A DNA stretch of 8,116 nucleotides from Gammaproteobacteria bacterium. GTDB taxonomy: Bacteria > Pseudomonadota > Gammaproteobacteria > Pseudomonadales > Azotimanducaceae. Below the pieces are notes generated by a model, which worked only from the letters and a program-made list of their open reading frames with translations, ran no database searches and was not told the DNA's origin. A program made the translations under genes and the position numbers. Shown in pieces: positions 1 to 6,443 of this stretch (the stretch's first letter is position 1; each line of letters begins with the position of its first letter). The stretch covers positions 160,447-168,562 of the forward strand of contig PBAA01000009.1 of the NCBI GenBank assembly GCA_002715785.1. Reading direction: 5' to 3'.

Positions 1-167
1 GAGATGACGATGTGTTTACTACCCTTGAAGTTATCTTGACCGCTGACGCCAGCCGCGATCTGTTTGATTTTCTTGCCGGACGCGAGAAACGCATCGACGT
101 CACGTTGAATTGCTTCGCGAGTTTTATTGATTGAAGCGGCCGTTGGCGCTTTACTATTTCGAGCCAA
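1..167 (-). CDS. Small basic protein of unknown function, C-terminus cut by window edge
   Basis: I do not recognise this gene with certainty. The visible 55 codons start at a TTG at 167 and stay open to the window edge. Upstream, the same frame is closed by a TGA at 225-227. A purine-rich AAAGGG (177-182) sits nine bases before the TTG, and no ATG is available in this frame. The product begins MARNSKAPTA, then has a likely charged helix (about residues 13-30) and the stretch FLASGKKIKQIAAGVSGQ (27-44), rich in Lys. The pattern of a charged helix, then FLxxGxKIxxI, then a polar tail resembles the C-terminal part of SutA, a small RNA-polymerase-binding protein of Pseudomonas. That resemblance is from memory and loose. 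The gene follows the pterin dehydratase by about 60 bases on the same strand, so it could be the last gene of the same transcript. The absence of an ATG keeps confidence moderate. Confidence 0.5.
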   Translation of the reverse strand, partial: MARNSKAPTAASINKTREAIQRDVDAFLASGKKIKQIAAGVSGQDNFKGSKHIVI

Positions 168-176
168 AATGAGTGT

Positions 177-182
177 CCCTTT
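177..182 (-). promoter_or_regulatory. Probable ribosome binding site deciding the TTG start at 167
   Basis: Read on the minus strand, AAAGGG lies nine bases upstream of the TTG at 167, within a longer purine run (AGGAAAGGGA, 176-185). No ATG exists in this frame between the upstream stop at 225-227 and the window edge, so this site is the main argument for the chosen start. Confidence 0.4.
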
Positions 183-227
183 CCTACCCCAAGCGATCGA
201 AACTAACAGGTTACATCTAAATATTCA

Positions 228-512
228 TCATCTAAATTTATCCTCACAGCGTGCTGCCATGATGAAATCGTTGAAATGCAAGCCTTTAACAGTATGTGTC
301 CACCAGCTAACTTGAACAGATCCCCACTCTATAACCATGCGCGGATGGTGGTCTTCAGCCTCTGCAAGTGCACCGACTTGATTCGTGAAAGCGAGCGCTT
401 GAACGAAATCCTCAAACCGATACTGTCGAGACAACATAGGTACTCCTGATTCGGTGTGAATCTCCCAATCAGGCAGACTTTCTAACAATTCGCTGCTTTT
501 CCCGAGATCCAT
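228..512 (-). CDS. phhB: Pterin-4a-carbinolamine dehydratase (4a-hydroxytetrahydrobiopterin dehydratase)
   Basis: This 94-residue protein belongs to the PCD/DCoH family, which dehydrates 4a-hydroxytetrahydropterin and so helps recycle the pterin cofactor of aromatic amino acid hydroxylases. It is expected to be cytosolic. The family signature is complete: PDWEI near residue 14, EDHHP with the paired histidines at 55-56, the segment VSWWTHTVKGL with a third histidine at 73, then NDFIMAA with Asp82. The three histidines match the active-site histidines of the family. It lacks the Cys-containing N-terminal extension found in some bacterial versions, so it is a short form. The start at 512 is the only ATG that keeps the whole domain, although no good ribosome binding site precedes it. 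It begins 41 bases after the symporter stop. No phenylalanine hydroxylase gene is visible here. A link to molybdenum-cofactor metabolism has been proposed for some family members, which fits a cluster containing msrP, but this is inference. Confidence 0.93.
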   Translation of the reverse strand: MDLGKSSELLESLPDWEIHTESGVPMLSRQYRFEDFVQALAFTNQVGALAEAEDHHPRMVIEWGSVQVSWWTHTVKGLHFNDFIMAARCEDKFR

Positions 513-553
513 GCGAGGACTGCCAGGACGGCATACCGTACACTTTTCTGAGG

Positions 554-2299
554 CTAGTTTGATCGCGGTACCCTAATACTTTGGACCATTACGCGAACGC
601 TTTCGGGTGGTTTTTTCGTCAAGCTACTAACAGTTATCGACACAGCAAAATTGAGCATCATCCCAATGGAGCCTATCCCTTCCGGAGAAATCCCAAACAA
701 CCAGTTCGCGGCGACATTCTCGGCCAACGGCTCGATGAATATCCCTTTGAAATAGACGATGTATCCCATGGTAAACATGAGGCCAGTCAGCATCCCGGCG
801 ATCGCCCCTTCTCGATTCACACGCATGCTGAATATCCCGAGAAGAATTGCAGGAAACAACGAAGCAGCTGCTAGACCGAACGCAAGCGCTACCACCTGTG
901 CAACGAACCCCGGCGGGTTGTATCCCAAATACCCTGCCAAAAGAATGGCAACACCGGCACTAATCCGCCCCACACGCAATTCGCTACGATCCGAAAGGTT
1001 CCGCGCAAACACACTCTTCGCTAGGTCGTGGGACACCGCAGCTGAAATCACCAACAACAACCCTGCTGCAGTGGATAGCGCGGCCGCGATTCCTCCTGCA
1101 GCAACGAAAGCGATTACCCAATTCGGTAATCCAGCAATCTCCGGATTGGCCAAAACAATGATGTCGCGGTCGACGGTCAACTCGTTGCCTTTCCATCCCA
1201 TCGTCTTCGCGCGAGATGCAAAATCCGGATTGGAATCGTTGTAATACTGAACTTTACCGTCGTCGTTAAGATCGTTGACTCGCAATAATCCGGTGTCCTC
1301 CCACGTTCGAAACCACTCTGGACGCTCGGCGTACACCAAGTTTGCGTTTTCAGTACCCACCGGGGAGTGTTGAATCGTTGTCGTTAGGTTAAGGCGGGCA
1401 AGTGCGCCTACTGAGGGTGCGGTCGTATAGAGAACCGCAATAAAAAGAAGAGCCCACGCAGCGGACGCCCGCGCGTCCCGTACCTTCGGTACCGTGAAAA
1501 ATCGAACTAACACGTGCGGCAGTCCGGCGGTTCCAACCATCAGAGCTAACGTAATAAAAAACACATCGATCGTACTTTTTGATCCAGATGTATACGCAGC
1601 GAAACCAAGGTCCGTCACTATCTGATCCAACTTCTCTAACAAGTGGAGGTTGGGCGCGATTTCGCTACCAAACGCGAGCTGAGGAATGGGATTGCCGGTA
1701 ACTTGGAACGAGATGAATACCGCGGGTAGCGTGTAGGCAAAGATGAGGACACAGTATTGTGCGACCTGGGTATAGGTAATGCCCTTCATACCTCCGAGCA
1801 CGGCGTACAAGAACACAATCGCCATGCCAACGATAAGTCCCAATTCGATGGGGACACTCAAGAAACGGGAAAAGACAATTCCCACGCCACGCATCTGTCC
1901 TGCAACGTAGGTAAACGAAATGACAATCAAACAGATCACGGCGACCACTCGAGCCGTTTGCGAATAGTACCGATCCCCAATGAACTCGGGGACTGTAAAT
2001 TTACCGAACTTTCGAAGGTAGGGAGCTAACAAGAGGGCTAAAAGTACATAACCACCCGTCCAACCCATCAAGTACACCGACCCGTCATATCCGAGAAATG
2101 CGATCAGCCCCGCCATTGACAGAAACGATGCTGCGGACATCCAATCTGCCGCCGTCGCCATGCCATTTGCAATGGGGTGGACATGCTTCCCCGCCACATA
2201 GAAGTCGCCCGTGCTCCGGGCTTTAGACTTAAACGCTATCGCAATGTAGAGCGCAAACGTTGCACCAACGACAAGGTAAGTGAGTGATTGAAGATCCAT
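554..2299 (-). CDS. Sodium:solute symporter large subunit, SSS family (VC_2705 subfamily)
   Basis: A 581-residue inner-membrane transporter of the sodium/solute symporter family, with about a dozen or more hydrophobic segments. Family features include the N-terminal part with STGDFYVAG (29-37) and ADWMSAASFLSMAG (51-64), GQMRGVGIVFSRFL (135-148), and GTAGLPHVLVRFFTVP (256-271). The C-terminal tail ESVRVMVQSIRVPRS is typical of members that pair with a DUF4212 subunit. Between membrane segments, at about 305-392, lies a large hydrophilic insert containing DLNDDGKVQYYN (343-354), which resembles a calcium-binding EF-hand loop. The start is ATG at 2299; an in-frame GTG directly before it (2302) is an alternative. 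The frame stays open for 77 codons further upstream, but that part is Arg-rich, non-homologous and overlaps the small subunit gene. The start overlaps the small-subunit stop by one base (TGATG), with GAGGAG (2302-2307) just upstream, suggesting translational coupling. Relatives such as ActP move acetate or other monocarboxylates; the substrate here is not determined. Confidence 0.93.
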   Translation of the reverse strand: MDLQSLTYLVVGATFALYIAIAFKSKARSTGDFYVAGKHVHPIANGMATAADWMSAASFLSMAGLIAFLGYDGSVYLMGWTGGYVLLALLLAPYLRKFGKFTVPEFIGDRYYSQTARVVAVICLIVISFTYVAGQMRGVGIVFSRFLSVPIELGLIVGMAIVFLYAVLGGMKGITYTQVAQYCVLIFAYTLPAVFISFQVTGNPIPQLAFGSEIAPNLHLLEKLDQIVTDLGFAAYTSGSKSTIDVFFITLALMVGTAGLPHVLVRFFTVPKVRDARASAAWALLFIAVLYTTAPSVGALARLNLTTTIQHSPVGTENANLVYAERPEWFRTWEDTGLLRVNDLNDDGKVQYYNDSNPDFASRAKTMGWKGNELTVDRDIIVLANPEIAGLPNWVIAFVAAGGIAAALSTAAGLLLVISAAVSHDLAKSVFARNLSDRSELRVGRISAGVAILLAGYLGYNPPGFVAQVVALAFGLAAASLFPAILLGIFSMRVNREGAIAGMLTGLMFTMGYIVYFKGIFIEPLAENVAANWLFGISPEGIGSIGMMLNFAVSITVSSLTKKPPESVRVMVQSIRVPRSN

Positions 2300-2547
2300 C
2301 ACTCCTCGTCCACATCGTGTTTTTTGTCGATCTTCGCCATGCGGTGCGCGTAGAAGAAAATCAGCACCAAAAATACATAGATACTGCCTTGCTGTGCGAA
2401 CCAGAAGCCTAGTTTGAATCCTGCAAATTGAATCCGATTTAATTCGTCGACTAAGAGCACGCCGAATCCGTAGGAACACGTGAACCAAACGATCAGACAA
2501 GTCCCGATGAGCCGGAGGTTTTCGTGCCAATAACTATTCGAATTCAT
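2299..2547 (-). CDS. DUF4212 small subunit of the sodium:solute symporter
   Basis: This 82-residue membrane protein matches the DUF4212 family (putative sodium/substrate symporter small subunit), whose genes regularly sit directly before an SSS-type large subunit, as here. The N-terminus YWHENLRLI (7-15) is typical of the family. Two hydrophobic segments follow, at about residues 11-33 and 46-66, separated by a short loop with DELNRIQFAGFKLGFWFAQQ. The tail is short, charged and probably cytoplasmic (AHRMAKIDKKHDVDEE). It starts at ATG 2547, five bases after the msrQ stop. Its own stop shares one base with the start of the large subunit, so the two are very likely made together in fixed ratio. 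The biochemical role of the small subunit is not established; stabilising or modulating the large subunit is a guess. Confidence 0.92.
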   Translation of the reverse strand: MNSNSYWHENLRLIGTCLIVWFTCSYGFGVLLVDELNRIQFAGFKLGFWFAQQGSIYVFLVLIFFYAHRMAKIDKKHDVDEE

Positions 2548-2552
2548 AACAT

Positions 2553-3158
2553 TTAGCGACCGATCGCGCCCTTACCCTCGCGTCGGCGGATTCTAACTAG
2601 AATCCGCTCCGCAAACAGTATCGCAAGCGCGAGACCGTATATAAAAACATCCAGAAAGCTGGCTTTTGCAACCCACAACACGTGTAGCAACGCCGCAATC
2701 GCTGCTGGATAGATCAGCGCGTGTAACTTCCTCCAACGGGGTCCCAAACGACGTTGCCAATTTCGCGTCGAGGTGACGGCAAGCGGGATCAATAATATAA
2801 GTGCCGTCATACCCGCCGTGATATAGGTCCTTTCGGAAAAATCCTCTAACCAAGCGGAAACACTATACTCAGCAAGCAACGTGAAATACGCCAAAAAGTG
2901 GATACAAGCGTACGCGAACGCCCACAAACCGATGGTTCGACGGAATGTCACTATCTTTGGGCGTTTGAAAACCCTAGCGATGGTCGATATCGACAATGTG
3001 GCCAGCAGTAACCGGATCGTCCAATTCCCCAAGAGGTCGACGATGGCCTCTGCAGGATCGGCGCCAAAGACGCTACCAGGCATTCGGAGTTCAACTGCTA
3101 CATCCCAACCCACCAGTATTAAAGGGATGGCACACGCCGCAAATACAATCGATTTCAA
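2553..3158 (-). CDS. msrQ: MsrQ, haem-binding membrane subunit of the periplasmic methionine sulfoxide reductase
   Basis: MsrQ (formerly YedZ) is an integral inner-membrane b-type haem protein that passes electrons from the respiratory chain or a flavin reductase to MsrP. The 201-residue product fits the family length. About six hydrophobic segments are visible. Conserved features are GADP (32-35), the segment RLLLATLSIS (49-58), FRRTIGLWAFAYACIHFLAY (72-91) and LGPRWRKLHALIYP (138-151). Histidines 87, 146 and 159 match the positions of the haem-ligand histidines known from the E. coli protein. The start is TTG at 3158, overlapping the msrP stop by four bases (TTGA). No ATG or GTG is available in frame before the conserved N-terminal helix, and the protein begins MKSIVFAACAIPLILVGW. 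The overlap suggests coupled translation with msrP. The stop is five bases before the DUF4212 gene. Confidence 0.94.
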   Translation of the reverse strand: MKSIVFAACAIPLILVGWDVAVELRMPGSVFGADPAEAIVDLLGNWTIRLLLATLSISTIARVFKRPKIVTFRRTIGLWAFAYACIHFLAYFTLLAEYSVSAWLEDFSERTYITAGMTALILLIPLAVTSTRNWQRRLGPRWRKLHALIYPAAIAALLHVLWVAKASFLDVFIYGLALAILFAERILVRIRRREGKGAIGR

Positions 3159-4114
3159 TAATTGACGCGCAAATTCATCCCCGTATATAACCCGGCCACT
3201 TCGTCATAACCGTTGTACATGCGGGTCGAGATTTTTCGATTGCCATTGAAGAGCGAACTGGGGAGACGGCGTTCACTGCCCTGGCTCCATCTTGGGTGAG
3301 ACACCGTCGGGTTGACGTTCGCATAAAAACCATATTCGTTCGATGCCGAGATATTCCACGTCGTGGGAGGTTTAGTCTCCGTCAATTCAATGCGGACGAT
3401 CGATTTGATGCTCTTAAACCCGTACTTCCACGGGACCACCAATCTCAGCGGCGCACCGTTTTGGTTGGGCAGGACTTGCCCATACATCCCGACCGCTATG
3501 ATTGCCAGTGGATGGTACGCCTCATCAAGTCGTAAGCCCTCAACGTAGGGGTACTTGATCGAACTAAAATAAGATCGCTGTCCGGGCATTTCTTCGGGAC
3601 GATAGAGGGTCGTAAAAGCAACGTACTTCGCCGATCCCAATGGATCAAACCGATCAAGTATCGTTTTAAGTGGGAAGCCAATCCATGGAATAACCATCGA
3701 CCAGGCCTCTACACAACGAAGTCGATAGATTCGTTCTTCAAGGTCGACACCCGCCATTAAATCTTCAATCGCGTATGTCCCAGGTTTACCCACAAGGCCA
3801 GCAATTTCGACGCTCCAAGGTTCGGTCGTGAGCCGATTGCTCAATTCAGCTGGATCATTTTTGTCGGTTCCAAATTCATAGAAATTGTTAAAGCTAGTCG
3901 CATAGCCCCGAGGGGTGATCGTTTCATCTGAAGGTGGAGCAGGCTTAAATCCGTTCGAATCCAGCCATTCTCTGCCAAGAGAGACCGCTGGCATCGACGC
4001 GGCCAGACCCGCCGCGCCAACACCGTGCATAAACTGCCGGCGAGATCGATAAACCGTCTCTGGGGTGATTTCCGATGGCCGGACGTCCGCAGGAGTTTTT
4101 ATGACGAAGCTCAA
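3155..4114 (-). CDS. msrP: MsrP, periplasmic methionine sulfoxide reductase catalytic subunit (molybdoenzyme)
   Basis: MsrP (formerly YedY) is a molybdenum-cofactor enzyme of the sulfite oxidase fold that reduces methionine sulfoxide in periplasmic proteins. The 319-residue product has a Tat signal at the N-terminus: SRRQF (24-28, twin arginines 25-26) followed by the hydrophobic stretch GVGAAGLAASMPAVSLG (31-47). The mature part contains ATSFNNFYEFG (72-82), a family hallmark, and RLRCVEAWSMVIPW (131-144), in which Cys134 is the expected molybdenum ligand. Further conserved parts include LPNQNGAPLRLVVPWKYGFK and the tail YNGYDEVAGLYTGM. The start is TTG at 4114 with a strong AGGAG six bases upstream; no ATG in frame gives a complete Tat signal. 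The gene follows pssA by 16 bases and overlaps msrQ by four. Together the two genes form the envelope methionine repair system. The pssA-msrP-msrQ order also occurs in Pseudomonas. Confidence 0.96.
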   Translation of the reverse strand: MSFVIKTPADVRPSEITPETVYRSRRQFMHGVGAAGLAASMPAVSLGREWLDSNGFKPAPPSDETITPRGYATSFNNFYEFGTDKNDPAELSNRLTTEPWSVEIAGLVGKPGTYAIEDLMAGVDLEERIYRLRCVEAWSMVIPWIGFPLKTILDRFDPLGSAKYVAFTTLYRPEEMPGQRSYFSSIKYPYVEGLRLDEAYHPLAIIAVGMYGQVLPNQNGAPLRLVVPWKYGFKSIKSIVRIELTETKPPTTWNISASNEYGFYANVNPTVSHPRWSQGSERRLPSSLFNGNRKISTRMYNGYDEVAGLYTGMNLRVNY

Positions 4115-4120
4115 GAATGT

Positions 4121-4125
4121 CTCCT
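4121..4125 (-). promoter_or_regulatory. Ribosome binding site of msrP, supports its TTG start
   Basis: On the minus strand AGGAG is followed by the six-base spacer ACATTC and then TTG at 4114. It lies in the 16-base gap between pssA and msrP. The good match and spacing support the TTG as the real start of the Tat signal peptide. Confidence 0.7.
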
Positions 4126-4130
4126 GTTAT

Positions 4131-4889
4131 CTAGCTGTTGCGTATCCACCGATAGCATGCCACGCATGGCCCCGACATAGCGTAGGTAGTTCCAACGAGT
4201 AACAGCACCAAGGGCGGGTCAACGAGCACGACGGCAAATCCCATAACCAACACAACGAACGTAATAAAGGGTACGCGTCCCTTTAGTCCAAAACGTTTGG
4301 GTGAAAAGTAGGCGAAATTGGACACCATCAACAGTCCGGCTAGGAGCGTTATGAAGGTCATCATAGTGATAGCCAGTAGCGATGGTTCGAGCCCATCACC
4401 ACTGGAGCCCACCCATGCGGCGCTGGCGACGAGGCCAGCCGCAGCCGGGCTAGGCAACCCTGTAAACGTGTTCAAGTCACCCGACGTATTAAACCGGGCA
4501 AGCCGTAACGCGGCAGAAGCCATGTAAATAAAGGTTACAACCCAACCGAATTGACCAAGTGCCGCAAGGCCCCACTCGAACACCACCAACGCCGGCGCGA
4601 CGCCGAACGCGACCATGTCCGAGAGACTGTCGTACTGCGCACCGAAAGGGCTCTCGGTCCTGGTCCATCGAGCGACGCGTCCATCCAACGTGTCTAATAC
4701 GGCCGCGACATAAATCGCAAGTGCTGCGGCGATAAAGCGGCCGTTCATTCCGGCAACGATCGCGTAAAAGCCCGAAAAAAGGGCACCTGTAGTAATCAGA
4801 TTGGGAAGTAGCAGGATGCCGCGGCGTCGGCGATCGACGCCACTTTGCACATCATCTACTGCTTCAAGCTTGGGACCTTCATCCGACAT
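4131..4889 (-). CDS. pssA: CDP-diacylglycerol--serine O-phosphatidyltransferase (type II phosphatidylserine synthase)
   Basis: This inner-membrane enzyme transfers phosphatidyl from CDP-diacylglycerol to L-serine, giving phosphatidylserine, the precursor of phosphatidylethanolamine. The 252-residue product carries the complete CDP-alcohol phosphatidyltransferase motif: Asp66, Asp69-Gly70, Ala73-Arg74, Gly83, Asp87 and Asp91, spaced DxxDGxxARx8GxxxDxxxD. The four aspartates bind metal and substrate. Around it are several hydrophobic helices, including LITTGALFSGFYAIVAGM (31-48) and a series after residue 100. The segments ALRLARFN and FTGLPSPAAAG identify the PssA branch rather than phosphatidylglycerophosphate synthase. 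The N-terminus is charged and cytoplasmic. The C-terminal end has two cysteines (PCVACYRW). The ATG at 4889 lies six bases after the ilvC stop; the ribosome binding site is weak, so it may depend on translation of ilvC. The ilvC-pssA pairing is a common gammaproteobacterial arrangement. Confidence 0.96.
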   Translation of the reverse strand: MSDEGPKLEAVDDVQSGVDRRRRGILLLPNLITTGALFSGFYAIVAGMNGRFIAAALAIYVAAVLDTLDGRVARWTRTESPFGAQYDSLSDMVAFGVAPALVVFEWGLAALGQFGWVVTFIYMASAALRLARFNTSGDLNTFTGLPSPAAAGLVASAAWVGSSGDGLEPSLLAITMMTFITLLAGLLMVSNFAYFSPKRFGLKGRVPFITFVVLVMGFAVVLVDPPLVLLLVGTTYAMSGPCVACYRWIRNS

Positions 4890-4895
4890 CGTTAA

Positions 4896-5915
4896 TCAAT
4901 TTTTCGTCTTATCTACCAATTTGTTCTCTTCAATCCAGGGCATCATCGCCCGAAGCCGAGCACCCACAACCTCAATTTCGTGCGCCTGGCTTCTGCGCCG
5001 CATTGCCTTCATGGTCGGTGCGCCAGCCTGGTTTTCACTCACAAATTCACGCGCAAAGCTCCCGCTTTGAATCTCTTCAAGAATACGGCGCATTTCCTTT
5101 TTCGTCTCGCCGTTCACAATCCGACTACCGCGCGTAAGGCCCCCGTATTCGGCCGTATTGGAAACCGTATACCACATATTCGAAATGCCCCCTTCGTAGA
5201 AAAAATCTACGATGAGTTTTAGCTCGTGGAGGCATTCGAAATAGGCCATCTCGGGAGCGTAACCAGCTTCTGTTAATGTTTCGAACCCTGCTTGCACCAA
5301 CGCGGCCGCACCACCGCAGAGCACCGCCTGTTCGCCAAAGAGATCCGTTTCGGTTTCCTCTTGAAACGTCGTTTCAATGACCCCTGCTCGGCCACCACCA
5401 TTAGCGGATGCGTATGACAGAGCAATTTCCTTTGCTCGGCCCGATGCGTCTTGTCCAACTGCAATGAGGGACGGGACCCCTCCGCCCTCCACATAGGTCG
5501 ACCGTACCGTATGCCCTGGGCCTTTCGGGGCAATCATAATGACGTCTAGGTCCGCACGAGGCTCGATCAAACCAAAGTGGATGTTAAAGCCATGTGCAAA
5601 CGCCATGCATGCTCCATCCTTCAGATTTGGTGCAATTTCGTCGACATACAGTTGCTGCTGTTTTTCGTCCGGGGTCAGTACCATCACTAAATCCGCATCC
5701 GCAACCGCATTGGCTACCCCGACGACATCAAAACCAGCACCTGTCGCTTTGGTGGCAGAGTCCGAACCATCGCGCAGGCCAATGGCAATATTGGAAACAC
5801 CACTGTCGCGAAGATTGTTGGCATGAGCGTGGCCTTGGGAACCGTATCCAACAACAACAACGCGCATGTTCTGAATAATTGATAGATCTGCGTCCTTATC
5901 GTAATAAACCTGCAT
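4896..5915 (-). CDS. ilvC: Ketol-acid reductoisomerase (NADP+), class I
   Basis: IlvC converts acetolactate or acetohydroxybutyrate to the dihydroxy acid by a magnesium-dependent alkyl shift and NADPH reduction, the second common step in valine, leucine and isoleucine synthesis. The 339-residue product is the usual class I (short) length. It begins MQVYYDKDADLS, the standard class I start. The Rossmann nucleotide-binding motif VVVGYGSQGHAHA is at 20-32, followed by the cofactor-specificity loop GLRDGSDSATKA with Arg48, Ser51 and Ser53, which favours NADPH. Catalytic His108 lies in FAHGF. Metal ligands are Asp191 and Glu195 (TDLFGEQ) and Glu227 and Glu231 (FECLHELKLIVDFFYEGG). I chose ATG 5915 over the in-frame TTG at 5936 because it matches the family start and has a well-placed AAGGA. 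It follows ilvH by 36 bases and precedes pssA by six. Confidence 0.98.
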   Translation of the reverse strand: MQVYYDKDADLSIIQNMRVVVVGYGSQGHAHANNLRDSGVSNIAIGLRDGSDSATKATGAGFDVVGVANAVADADLVMVLTPDEKQQQLYVDEIAPNLKDGACMAFAHGFNIHFGLIEPRADLDVIMIAPKGPGHTVRSTYVEGGGVPSLIAVGQDASGRAKEIALSYASANGGGRAGVIETTFQEETETDLFGEQAVLCGGAAALVQAGFETLTEAGYAPEMAYFECLHELKLIVDFFYEGGISNMWYTVSNTAEYGGLTRGSRIVNGETKKEMRRILEEIQSGSFAREFVSENQAGAPTMKAMRRRSQAHEIEVVGARLRAMMPWIEENKLVDKTKN

Positions 5916-5922
5916 ATACCTT

Positions 5923-5927
5923 TCCTT
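5923..5927 (-). promoter_or_regulatory. Ribosome binding site of ilvC, selects ATG 5915
   Basis: On the minus strand AAGGA lies seven bases before ATG 5915, in the run AAAAAGGAAAGGTAT. Its position argues against the longer reading from TTG 5936, because it would then lie inside the coding sequence. Confidence 0.7.
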
Positions 5928-5951
5928 TTTCGCCAATCTGTGGCGTTGCGA

Positions 5952-6443
5952 TCAGAGCCCTAAAATCCTGTCACCTCGACCGATTCCTGAAACGCCAGAA
6001 CGAACGACTTCGACGACTTCATTTCCACTCAACGCGTCGATAAACGCTACAAGCTTTTCTGAAGGCCCGATCAGTTGAATGGTATAGGTATTCTGGTTTA
6101 CATCGACGACCTGTCCACGAAAAATATCGGTCGTACGTTTCACTTCCGCCTGGGCAGCACCATCGGCGCGGACTTTTATCATCATGATTTCCCGCTCTAA
6201 GTGGTCACCCTCAGTTAAGTCAAACACCCTAACGACTTCGATCAACTTGTTTAAGTGTTTCGTGATCTGTTCAATCTTGCCGTCATCACCCTCCGTCGTC
6301 AGCGTGAGACGGGAGAGAGTGGGATCCTCTGTTGGTGCCACGGTTAACGTCTCAATGTTGTAATTGCGTTGCGCGAAGAGTCCGACGACTCTGGAAAGCG
6401 CGCCTGCTTCATTTTCAAGCAGAACAGCAATTATTCTTCGCAT
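5952..6443 (-). CDS. ilvH: Acetolactate synthase small (regulatory) subunit
   Basis: IlvH binds the catalytic subunit IlvI, raises its activity and confers feedback inhibition by valine. The 163-residue length is the same as E. coli IlvH. An ACT domain occupies about residues 1-75, beginning MRRIIAVLLENEAGALSRVV, and a C-terminal small-subunit domain follows, with EREIMMIKV (83-91), FRGQVVDV, and the end RSGVSGIGRGDRIL. Asn11, Gly14 and Asn29, positions tied to valine binding in the E. coli enzyme, are kept, so valine-sensitive control is expected. ATG 6443 shares one base with the ilvI stop (TAATG), and AGGA (6453-6456) precedes it at nine bases, inside the end of ilvI. This arrangement fits coupled synthesis of the two subunits. 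Some genomes name this gene ilvN. Confidence 0.97.
   Translation of the reverse strand: MRRIIAVLLENEAGALSRVVGLFAQRNYNIETLTVAPTEDPTLSRLTLTTEGDDGKIEQITKHLNKLIEVVRVFDLTEGDHLEREIMMIKVRADGAAQAEVKRTTDIFRGQVVDVNQNTYTIQLIGPSEKLVAFIDALSGNEVVEVVRSGVSGIGRGDRILGL

Noticed and set aside
168..227. Possible terminator between phhB and the left-edge gene
   Set aside because: I find no stable hairpin followed by a T-run on the minus strand in these 60 bases.
127..315. Plus-strand open frame of 62 codons at the left end
   Set aside because: It overlaps the pterin dehydratase and the start of the left-edge gene in antisense and resembles no known protein; the minus-strand readings are much more protein-like.
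513..553. Separate promoter in front of phhB
   Set aside because: The 41-base gap has no convincing -35/-10 pair; a promoter inside the symporter gene cannot be excluded by eye.
759..1244. Plus-strand open frame of 161 codons
   Set aside because: It lies wholly opposite the symporter gene, its product is a low-complexity Ala/Arg/Asn-rich string with no recognisable domain, and it is explained as an antisense shadow.
2548..2552. Tiny ATG-TTA-TGA frame between msrQ and the DUF4212 gene
   Set aside because: A two-codon frame at a short junction is expected by chance, and nothing supports a regulatory role.
5916..5936. Seven-residue N-terminal extension of IlvC from TTG 5936
   Set aside because: The family begins at the MxVYYDKDADL start, and the best ribosome binding site lies inside the extension.
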